Shown here piece by piece: positions 21,576 to 30,748 of a DNA stretch of 64,000 nt (positions within the stretch are counted from its first letter, which is position 1; the number at the start of each line of letters is the position of its first letter). A program made the position numbers and the translations under genes. The stretch lies in contig SGPL01000056.1 in the NCBI GenBank assembly GCA_004802705.1, forward strand, positions 30,536 to 94,535, written 5' to 3'. This stretch comes from Bondarzewia mesenterica (lineage: Eukaryota > Basidiomycota > Agaricomycetes > Russulales > Bondarzewiaceae). The notes beneath the pieces are model-generated. The model saw only the letters and a program-made list of their open reading frames with translations. It searched no databases and was not told the origin of the DNA.

Positions 21576-23694
21576 ATGCCTCGCCGTACCTCTCAGAGCA
21601 TGCCCGCACCACCTTCTCGCCCTGCCAGCCCTTTAGCAGAAGAGCTGGACGATGTGAGCCCTTTCACTCACAAATCCTAATTTGTTGACGAGTCCTCGTA
21701 CGTTAGACCGCTTTCTTTGATACAGTGGACGAACTCCAGCAACATGTAAGTGGGAGGCATGTGCATATATGCACTCTGCAGTCTGGAATCTTTGTCGCGG
21801 ACTCATCATGGGTTTACTTCAGGGCATCAATGTTCAGGACATTGTGAAGCTCAAGGTGAGTCTCTCCCTCTGTGTACGTACATCATCTTGTATTCAGTTC
21901 ATGTTCTAGGCCGCTGCGATCACGACCGTCTCGGGCGTCAATATGACGACCAGGAGGCAGATGCTCAAAATAAAGGCATGTAGGCATTGCTTGGTAAAGA
22001 TGGGGCCAATTAATATCGTTGCTTAGGGGATGTCTGAAGCGAAGGTGGAGAAAATAAAGGTGGAATCATTTATACCATTCTCAGACGCATATACTCAAAC
22101 TCACGTCCCATAGGAAGCTGCACATAAGATGCTTGTAAGTATCTCTCTTTTTTTCGGTAAGAGCTGACCTGGAATCGTACCATCAGGGGTCCTCCTTTGC
22201 CACCGGTCTCGAGATGCAGGACAAACGAAAGCGAGTTCTGGCTATAAGCACAGGCAGCAAATCTGTTGATGCCATGCTTGGAGGTGAGTTTGGCGGTCAT
22301 GATCATGAGCAACCCAATGACTATGCACTTTCGGCAACAGGGGGACTTATGTCTCAATCGATCACTGAAGGCAAGTTCTATTCCAATGAAGTTCCCTGTC
22401 TATTGATGATTTTTCTGCAGTCTATGGTGAATATCGCACTGGAAAGACGCAGCTGGCACATACAATCAGCGTTATTGCTCAATTACCGCCTGATCTCGGC
22501 GGCGCTTCTGGAAAGGTGAATATATGCGCTCATCAACGGCAGGAATAGTCCATTTCTCACTTCTTTGGTTCTCCAGGTCGCATTCATCGATACTGAAGGT
22601 ATGTGTAGGCCGCGAACCACTCATACCTGCCAGTGTTCAAGTCTTCCTGTATACAGGTACCTTCCGTCCTGATCGTATTAGATCGATTGCGGAAAGATTT
22701 GGCGTAAATGGCGACATGGCATTGGAGAATATCTTATACGGTCAGTTACTCGCGGACCGAATTTTACTTCTCTGCGCTCATTCCATTGCGTTCAGCTCGT
22801 GCTTTCAATAGTGAACACCAGGTATAGCAACCGACGAATTCAGGAGCATGATCCCACTAACATCTTCCAGATGGAGCTCATAAATGAGTGCTCGGTGCGA
22901 TTCGCAGAAGACAAAGATTTTAAGCTTATGGTAAGATACTATATCAACGTCAATGACTTTTGTCCCTAAACGTCAGAATTAGATCGTGGACAGCATTATG
23001 GCTCTTTTCCGTGTCGATTTCTCTGGTCGAGGAGAGCTGAGTGAACGACAGCAGAAAGTGAGGCCATGGATTTTCTAGAATCAATGTCCTCCAAAACTCA
23101 CACCTGTGTTCGACTAGCTGGCCCAGGTGTGTAGGCTTTCGGTTTTTGCGATGAGGACAGCTGAAGGTTAAGGCCGATGCAGATGCTCTCGAAACTAACA
23201 AAGCTATCTGAAGAGTTCAACGTCGGTTTTTCATTGAACCTGTGCCCCTCATCCTAATTTTTTTTTTCAGATCTCGATATTGATGACCAACCAAGTGCAA
23301 TGCATGTCCTCATATGATACTCGTTTGAGTTTCGCAGGCTGACCGCCTTGTCTTACAATCTACAGCGGACCCTGGTGCGACTATGACTTTCGTCGCAGGT
23401 GGCGCGCTCAAACCCATCGGCGGGCACATCATCTCGCATGCGTCAGCTACTAGGATTTTCCTTCGAAAAGGTATCTCTTCGTCAATCTGCGTGTCTCCTT
23501 TGCAGCATTTGTCAACAACGAAGCTCACCACGCCCCGAATGCATTTCTGATCCTCTTCTTCTTGACAATCTTGTATTTTCGTGTATTATTCAGGACGAGC
23601 CGAAGAGCGTGTGGCAAAATTGGTCGACAGCCCTGACAAACCCGAGTCCGAGGCCTCTTATAAACTCGATGAAGGTGGTTGGGCAGACGTCTAA
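21576..23694 (+). CDS. DMC1: Meiotic recombinase Dmc1
   Basis: Dmc1 forms filaments on single-stranded DNA and drives interhomolog strand exchange in meiosis. Nineteen exons: 21576-21653, 21707-21745, 21823-21855, 21910-21975, 22027-22059, 22114-22134, 22187-22283, 22341-22370, 22421-22515, 22577-22598, 22657-22740, 22796-22821, 22871-22930, 22983-23057, 23118-23126, 23183-23221, 23271-23301, 23366-23470 and 23594-23694. They sum to 347 residues. The N-terminal helix-hairpin-helix part reads [12 protein letters not shown]. Walker A is GEYRTGKTQ (about 133) and Walker B is [11 protein letters not shown] (about 226). DNA-binding loops hold [17 protein letters not shown] and [31 protein letters not shown] distinguishes Dmc1 from Rad51. 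Introns at 21976, 22371 and 23302 have GC donors; exon 15 is 9 nt. The model keeps every family residue in frame. Confidence 0.93.
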
Positions 23695-24159
23695 CGGGCG
23701 AACCCTTTTTCTCATTCAAGACCACTGCTTGTGCTCGTCAAGGGACTATTGCTTAGGCTTCTGCTTCGCTTGTTGCTGGTTATTCGTCTTCGCTCTCATG
23801 CACTGATCCTGCTATCTGCGCTCTATCTTGACACTTTGTAAATGCTCTCTCATCTTACACCCGTGTATCAGCCGTGTGTTTTCGTATCGATGAATACTGT
23901 TAAATGATCACCCTTCTGAACGAATAGTACTCTGCGGGCCGCGATCCAGCGTGACCTGCTGGATATGTTAGAAGCCGGTAGAACCGTGGAAGCAGGATGC
24001 ATTTCCACCGCAGGTCAATGGACCCACTCGAGCCCGGTAGCATGATAAATCAGTTCCATTCTAAGATTGGAGCGTGACGGAGGCACCGGATGTATATCAT
24101 CCACACATTTCTCACCCTGAGCGTTGAGCCAGCTTCATCATTCCTACAGTCCACCAACC
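23695..24159. other. Intergenic, no gene seen
   Basis: This holds the 3' flank of DMC1 and the leader of the next gene. Several short AT-rich stretches are present and no coding exon is supported on either strand. Confidence 0.4.
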
Positions 24160-24867
24160 ATGTCCAACCCCAAAGCATTTCTGCTCGTCTTCTCCGAGCC
24201 TGGGTCCGCTGTCACTGAGTCCGAATTTCATGACTGGTACAATAACGAGCATGTACCCTTACGAGTGAACACTCCCACCTTTTCGTCCTGGGCTCGATAT
24301 GAGCAACAAGACGGAGAGAAGCCCTCCTGGGGAGCTCTTTACGATCTCGAGTCGTACGAGGCGACGCAGGTGCCGCCGTACAGCCGGTTGGCGGAGACAC
24401 GCAGCGAGCGGGAAAAGAACTTAATGTCGAGGTTAGAGTTCTTGGACAGGAGGATCTATACGACATACGAGGGTCACCCAATCCATCCACCCTCCGCGTT
24501 CTACGATCCAAAGAAGACGGCACCGATCGTGTTGATCGTGGGCATATCCGTGAAACCGGAGGCGGAGGAAGATTTCAACAACTGGTACGACGAAGAGCAC
24601 ATCCCCTTGCTGGCGAAGGCGCCCGGATGGATTAGGAGTCGGCGGTTTGTCCTTGAGGATGCGCACAGCATTGGGACGGGTGGTGGGAGGAAGGAAGGGC
24701 CGCCGAAATACTTGGCCGTGCATGAGTGGACGGAGGAGATAAATCCTGAAAGCGAGGAGTTTAAGGCAGCCCTCAATACTCCCTGGAGGACGAAGATCCT
24801 GCAGAGTATAACAGACTTCGAGAGGAGGATGTTCAAGTTGTACAAGAGGTGGGACAGGGAGCAGTGA
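24160..24867 (+). CDS. EthD-like dimeric alpha-beta barrel protein
   Basis: A single intronless exon gives 235 residues. Two related halves each carry the EthD/ABM-type motif: FHDWYNNEHVPLRV near residues 25-40 and FNNWYDEEHIPLLAKAPGW near 143-162. So the protein is an internal duplication of a ferredoxin-like alpha-beta barrel. Each half pairs a short beta strand (FLLVFSEP; VLIVGISVKPEAEE) with the Trp-Tyr-x-x-Glu-His helix. Members of this fold include EthD helpers, stress-response barrels and small decarboxylases or cyclases. The exact reaction cannot be read from sequence. The ATG at 24160 has good context (ACC ATG T). No signal peptide is present, so it is probably cytosolic. Neighbours give no pathway hint. 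Confidence 0.85.
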   Translation: MSNPKAFLLVFSEPGSAVTESEFHDWYNNEHVPLRVNTPTFSSWARYEQQDGEKPSWGALYDLESYEATQVPPYSRLAETRSEREKNLMSRLEFLDRRIYTTYEGHPIHPPSAFYDPKKTAPIVLIVGISVKPEAEEDFNNWYDEEHIPLLAKAPGWIRSRRFVLEDAHSIGTGGGRKEGPPKYLAVHEWTEEINPESEEFKAALNTPWRTKILQSITDFERRMFKLYKRWDREQ

Positions 24868-25515
24868 ATACGACAGGGGAAGTGGGTGACTTCAGGCCAG
24901 TGGGGAATTATTGGAAACGTGAAAGGGAAGAACGTGCCTCGGATATGTGTACTTTTACTGCTCGCGCTCATATGGACAGGCCTCAGGCCCCTCAGGCCGA
25001 GCCGTGATCTTTTCCAGGAGCGCCAAGGTCTGTGTGGATCGCGGTTAAGTAGTCGAGCACAGGAGAAACGTTAAGACCAAGGACGTGAGTGAGTGACACG
25101 TTCAGTAAGTACCAGAGTGAGAGGGAGCGGGCAAGGAGCTCAATTCCGGCGGCGCCGTTCGCGACGTCCTTGCGCCGTCCCACATTCATGTCTTGAAATA
25201 ACCACCAGGGCTTGCTGTCACGACTCGGTCACGACTCAACCACTCATTCGACAGCGCACTGGAACGTGCGTGCATACTGATGCTCTTTGCCCGTCGGCGT
25301 TTAAATGCGTCAAGGCCCGCGTTGGTGGTATTCCATAGGTAGTGGTTGCCATGCTGTTCCGGACACTTTCCTCGAGTGTTGCATATGATCACTGTTCGTC
25401 GTGGTAAGATAAGAATTTTGATTCTTATTTAAAGGCGAAGGCGGACATGTTTGACGGCTTGTAGGACCTCCTCCGAAAGTGCTGATTATTCTCCTACGAA
25501 ACTCCTTTGTGAAGA
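24868..25515. other. Intergenic region upstream of RNase T2
   Basis: No exon is supported. Near 24979-25002 a CCTCAGG word is repeated, and an 8-9 base word containing CACGACTC is repeated near 25217-25240. These are small local repeats of unknown meaning. Confidence 0.4.
25426..25433 (+). promoter_or_regulatory. TATA-like box of the RNase T2 gene
   Basis: TATTTAAA lies 83 bp upstream of the RNase T2 start codon, a plausible distance for a fungal TATA element. Sequence match only. Confidence 0.35.
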
Positions 25516-26765
25516 ATGGCTGTTCGCTGGAGTCTCGTCACCACCCTCGTCGCGTCTTCGATAGTCTATGGGCTGTCTTTATCTCCCTCTTGGCCTGTTC
25601 CCAATACGTTTCCGAGTATCGGGGAGTGCGCCAGTGAACCTTTGACTTTCTCTTGCGAGAACACGACCACGATCAAAAATACGTGCTGTTCACCCACGCC
25701 TGGAGGGCTTGTTCTGCAGACTCAATTCTGGGACACGTACACTGGCTTCGAGAAATATGGGCAGCTGTTGCCCAAAGACAGCTGGACTATCCACGGACTA
25801 TGGCCCGACAACTGTGATGGGTGTGGTTTCCTTCAAACGCTCCTTATCTCTGCTACTCAGCTTAAGGCACTCGATGCTGTCTCATAAATGCAGGTCGTTT
25901 GAACAATATTGCGACCTTTCCCGGCAATTCGATCCCCATCCTTCGCCAGCAGTCCTTCCAGATGGCACTGTAGTACCACCGTACACCGGTCCTGGTCTGG
26001 ATACATTCGTGGCAGAATTCGGTCGGTTTGACTTGCTCGAATACAGTGCGTAAACTTGTGTCATCAAACTCATGCTCTATTTACCTACTCACATCTCAGT
26101 GGAGAAGTATTGGGTCAGCCAGGGATCGTCTAACGCTGACTTCTGGGCCCACGAAGTGAGCTTCGGAATGGGGCATCATGCTTTTAATCCGAAACAAAGC
26201 TGACAGCGTTTGGTAAACGCAACAGTTCTCGAAGCATGCCACTTGCACTTCGACTTTTGACGTCGCTTGCTATGGCTCTGGATACAAACAGCACCAGGAT
26301 GTTGTCGACTTCTTTTTGGCTGTCACCAGAGCCTTCAGAATGTTCCCGACATTCGATATGCTTGCCGCGTACGTAGAGCTTTGGCGATCTTGTTTTATCC
26401 CTGATTGACTCAGGTTTAAATTTAGATCTGGTATCGTTCCCTCGAATAAAACGACATACGGCCTCGGCCAGATTCAGAATGCGTTGAAAGCGCAAACGGG
26501 ATCTCTCCCCTACATTGGCTGTGGAAGCAATGGAACTGTGATTCAAGAGGTCTGGTATTTCAATCACGTTATGGGAACGGTACGTCACTTTTCCAATTTT
26601 CTGCGTTGTGTATGATTTCTTTTTGTTGTTAATATTGCCTACCGGCAGGAGCAATTCGGATCCTTCAAAAGCGTGGATTCCACGACGAAAAGCAGCTGCT
26701 CAAACACGACTGGTATCCACTACTTCGAGAGAACACCCACTTCCGAACGTGAAGTGCGACTGTAG
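25516..26765 (+). CDS. Secreted ribonuclease T2
   Basis: RNase T2 enzymes cleave single-stranded RNA through 2',3'-cyclic intermediates outside the cell or in vacuoles. Exons 25516-25820, 25894-26045, 26100-26155, 26226-26368, 26426-26579 and 26649-26765 give 308 residues. A signal peptide (first about 20 residues, LVTTLVASSIVYGLS) is present. The first catalytic segment is WTIHGLWPDNC (about 90-100) with its His. The second is FWAHEFSKHATC (about 166-178), with Glu and both His/Lys positions kept. Cysteines (CENTT, TCCSP, QYCDL, IGCGSNG) match the family's disulfides. Ala replaces the usual Gly in KHGTC. The C-terminus is short, with no carbohydrate-binding extension. The active site looks intact. 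Confidence 0.93.
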
Positions 26766-27161
26766 GGAGCTGTAGGGCTCGTAGTACAGTTCCACGAATC
26801 TTGTAAAAGGTACTCACAGTCGCTCTCTGAACTTTGCAGCAGTTAGAGCCAGGAAATGGTTGAGTAGCCGGGTATCAATCAAACCTTCTCTACCGGTGTG
26901 CATTTGGTGACCGTTTGTCTCCGTTTGTGAACGGAAAAGTTGCGAAATTTTTCCGAAAAAGCGCCCTAAGCGAGACGCGTCTGAGCACGAGATACGCGAG
27001 GCAGAATAAACAGAATTCACGTGATGAAACGCGACGCGAACGCGAATGGTTCAACGAATGTCATTAGCCAAGCGTCTCTCTTTCCTCCGTCATCGTCTCC
27101 TAATCACTCCAACCCCCTTTAATCCACAATAACGTTAGACCGTTCATCATACTTGACTGCC
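26766..27161. other. Intergenic, no gene seen
   Basis: This is 396 bp between the RNase T2 stop and the sirtuin start. The last 80 bp are pyrimidine-rich, as in a fungal core promoter. No exon is supported. Confidence 0.4.
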
Positions 27162-28896
27162 ATGATCAACACCTTATCACTGGAGGCTTCAGACTTTTCT
27201 ACTAAACGAACCCTGTCAAATCTTTCGTTGACGGTGGCCAAGAGCAAACGCGTCGTCGTTGTCACAGGAGCGGGCATCTCGTGTTCTTGTGGCATTCCTG
27301 TAAGTTGTTCGCGCGTCTACCGCGCTCTGATTGATCATGAACATGGTCGATCTCTGTGCAGGATTTCCGGTCTTCCGACGGGTTGTATGCACTCGTGAAA
27401 AAACAGTACCCCGATGTCGTCCTCAAGGGCCGCGATCTGTTCGACGCGGCGCTCTTTCGCGACTCAACATCCACCTCCGTTTTTTACACCTTCATCTCTC
27501 AACTCAAACAATCCGTTGACACCGCGACACCCTCTCCAACACATCATTTCATAAAAACCCTCGATGCGAAGAAAAGACTCTTACGCTCTTACACACAAAA
27601 CATCGATGGACTCGAGGAGCGCGCGGGCCTTCTCGGGAGCTCAAGCCAGGAAGCGAAAGTGAACGGAAAAGGCAAGTCAAAAATTAAGACGAAGGAGGTC
27701 CGCAATGTTCAACTTCACGGCGATATCCACCGGGTACGGTGTACATTCTGCTCTGCGGACCTGCCCTGCACTCGGGAGCACCTAAAGCTCTTCGACCAAG
27801 GTCTTCCCCCAGACTGCCCCGAATGCACTGCACGTTGTAAGTAGACGTTTCGACCTCATGCCTTCCATGCGAAAAGCAGACACACAAAAGCTAATTATGC
27901 CGTGGCTTCTTCTCAGCGGAAGCGCGTCTCGCGCGTTCGGCGCGACCCCTAAAAGTCGGAACCCTCCGCCCTGCGATCGTTCTGTACGACGAGGCCCACC
28001 CGCTCGGCGACGACATCGGGGCCATCCAGACGGCCGACATCGCGCGCAAGCCTGATTTACTCATCATCATGGGTACCTCTCTCAAGGTGCACGGCTTCAA
28101 GAAACTCGTCAAGGACTTCGCCAAGGCCGTCCACGCTAACGCGCCCACCGCCGCAGACCGCACGTCGGCAAAGTCCGTCGCGAGGACCTTGGCGGGCAAG
28201 GTCATTTTTGTGAATAAGACCGCCCCCGGGAGCGAGTGGAATGGGATTATTGATTATCATGTGGATGGGGAGACGGATGCGTGGGTTGAGAGAGTCGTGG
28301 ATGACTGGAAGAAAGCCAGGCCGGTGGATTGGGAGACGCAGAAGACGCTGGTCGCGACTGCGAAAGAAGGTAGTGGGGCTTGGAAGGTCGTCAAGGAGGT
28401 CGTGGCGGCAACCAAGGGGAAGAGTAAGTCGATCTGTTCGCAGAACCCCTTTCTTTGCAGTGCTGACTTTCCCATCACAGAGGGCAAAAAGCCTCTCAAC
28501 CTTGGGATGGAGAACATTCGGCCAGAAGACGATGTCTTCGTTGCCGTCCCCAGCGCAAAAAACCCTCCATCATCCCCGAGCAAACGCCGACAGTCTACTT
28601 CGCACTATTCGGACGTCGAGTGCAGCCCATCCAAGAAGCATCTCGTCAGCGGTTCGAGACCGAATATGGCGATGGAAGAGCGAGGGCTGTTATTCGGAGA
28701 TACCACGAACAGCAAGGCCAACGACACGGGCGAGGGGCCGGTCGATGTGGATCTCGTCAGAGTCAAGAGCCAGAGTACATTGCGGAGGAAAGCGAGCAAG
28801 CCACGAATGAAGATGGAGCTAGTTCTCCCTGCACGGTCCAAATCGAGGGTCAGGAAATTTTCAGAAGCCAAGGTGGAAGCGGACGTCTTCTCGTGA
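27162..28896 (+). CDS. HST3/HST4-type sirtuin, NAD-dependent histone deacetylase
   Basis: Sirtuins remove acetyl groups using NAD+; the fungal HST3/HST4 class acts on histone H3 Lys56 and supports genome stability. Exons 27162-27299, 27362-27836, 27917-28423 and 28481-28896 encode 511 residues. The Rossmann start VVVVTGAGISCSCGIPDFRS occupies about 30-50. TQNIDGLEERAG near 125 holds the catalytic pocket Asn/Asp, and VQLHG near 160 has the general-base His. A zinc site has Cys pairs in VRCTFCSADLPC and CPEC. LLIIMGTSLKVHG and VIFVNKTAP complete the NAD fold. The insert around the Zn module and the long basic C-terminal tail match HST3/HST4 rather than SIR2/HST2. The start at 27162 is the only in-frame ATG before the domain. 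Confidence 0.9.
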
Positions 28897-29238
28897 AGCG
28901 AAGTATTGCGAGGCCTGCACTGGATTTCTTGATGTTGTACCATAATTTATTGCTGTATTGTAAATAGCGCTTTGGGAGCCCGCCGCTCACTCTCCATCTA
29001 CGCGTACGCATACCTGAAACATACTTGTACTTTTGATTGTCTAAATAGATGCATACACGTCAGCTAGGGAGGATATGCAAGCATACGCATGAGACATGGC
29101 CGGCATGTCTTTACCAATAAACGTGGCATTATGAAGGAAGAATCACAATGCGAGAGAAGCATATATGGCACATTGGAAGGTTCGAACTCACAAAAACTCA
29201 CAAGAACACATACGAATACAAAATGACACGCCCACTCT
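28897..29238. other. Convergent 3' region, no gene seen
   Basis: This is the shared 3' flank of the convergent sirtuin and RPB6 genes. It is AT-rich with no supported exon; poly(A) signals for both genes must lie here. Confidence 0.4.
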
Positions 29239-29867
29239 CTAGTCGCTGATCAACTCTGACACACTCCAGTCCTCGAAACTACCATCGGGGAGGTATCGTC
29301 GAATGATGAGGGGAATTTTTCGCTGTGAGAGCTCTTTGATGGCGATTTGGAGGGCGTCGGTCTCGCCATCTAGTGGTACAAGGATGGGGGCATTCATGCT
29401 GAGATACCACCAGACCGACGGTCAAAGACATCTCATGGATGACAAGCACGGATCGACTCACCTGATCTGAAGAGCCCTTGTCCCCAGTATTCTCGCTCGT
29501 TCGTACTTTGTCAAGTAGGGGGTGGTTACACGGACTTTATTGGCCTGCCGCTCTCCCGCTAGACCGGTTGCTTGCGAAGCTTGTGCTTCGTGTATCGCCT
29601 CTCCATTGGCCATCTCTTGGTCGTGTTCGGCGCCATTGAGACCTTCGAGGCCATTCACCTGCATCTCCTCACCAGGGGCCTCCCCCTCCCCCTCCGCCTG
29701 CCCTTCGGCGGCAAGGAGGTCGTAACCCTCATCCTACGCAGAATGACAAGTTGAAGGAAAGGCGCCAGAAGAAAGCGAGCAAAACGCACGATGGCTTCAT
29801 CGTTGAGCCCTGGACCCTCATAGTCAAAGTCATCGCCCGCGCCTCCGCCGTAACCGTCGTCCGACAT
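29239..29867 (-). CDS. RPB6: RNA polymerases I, II and III subunit RPABC2 (Rpb6)
   Basis: Rpb6 is a shared subunit that clamps the largest subunit of all three nuclear RNA polymerases. Minus-strand exons 29790-29867, 29462-29733 and 29239-29398 encode 169 residues. An acidic N-terminus ([20 protein letters not shown]) is typical. The folded, strongly conserved part begins [20 protein letters not shown] and continues [19 protein letters not shown] and [19 protein letters not shown]. The linker between the two is longer and richer in Glu/Ala/Gly than in yeast (yeast has 155 residues). Splice junctions are GT-AG and keep the frame. Confidence 0.95.
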
Positions 29868-30748
29868 GGTGCAAGTTTTTTGAGTAAAGTGAAGGGTGAG
29901 CGAATCGAGCAGGGATCTGGCCCGCGCCACTTGCAAGCCAAACTGGCGGGGATGGAGCGGCGCGAGTGACGGACTTTGAATTAATTGTACTTCCTGTTAA
30001 TTCCTCACGTCGACCAAGTATCACGCAGTATTCTTCTGTTGGGCTTGGGTCAATGTCCATTTCAGACTTTGTGGCCTCGTGATCCGCAAGTTTTCCGTGC
30101 AGGTTGCTGGTGACCTGCCAAACGTGGGCACCAATTGGAAGAAGTCGACCGCCACCGCGATTCATAAACGTTGGCCTGGACAGCGCCCTCACTATGCGGC
30201 GGAAACACATGCCTGCGGTGACATTCGAGTCGTGGATGTTCCATATGGAGGCTGGCAGTTTCCTAAAGGAGAGTAACATACCTTTGTATGGAGCATCGCG
30301 AGAGGTTCTCATCGAAGACGGTGGTTCTCCCAAGGCCCAATCGGGATACTGACTAGGATCATCGACTTAATTTGTGTTGCACTTCCGGGCACTCACAACC
30401 CCAATTGCAGCGATGAGCCTGGCCGTACGCCATAATAGAGTCTGAAAAGACCGATTGACCCCCGCAGCCTTGGATCCGAGTAGACGTTTCCTAACATTTT
30501 TGACAACGCCCGTTTCGTGACATCCAACCCCGCAAGTTCCATACATCCCCTTCTCATCTGGGATATATGTCCACCCTCCGTCACGCGAGTCCCATCATTT
30601 CTTCCGGCTCTCCTCCTTCCTTTTGGCGCGCAACTTGTCTCCTGCTCCCTCCTGCTCCCCTCGTCCTCCCCCTCTCTCATTCCTAACATACACCAGCCAC
30701 TCCAAAACATAAGTGACACTTTCTACCCTCTACTCTCCTACTCTCTCT
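29868..30748. other. 881-bp intergenic region without a supported gene
   Basis: Open frames on both strands (for example minus 29830-30333 and plus 30104-30352) show no domain or splice support and overlap promoter space of RPB6 and of the RRM gene. From about 30540 on, the plus strand is strongly pyrimidine-rich, which fits the leader of the RRM gene. Confidence 0.4.

Noticed and set aside
29830..30333. Minus-strand open frame of 167 codons upstream of RPB6
   Set aside because: It overlaps RPB6 exon 1 in another frame and shows no recognisable domain or splice structure.
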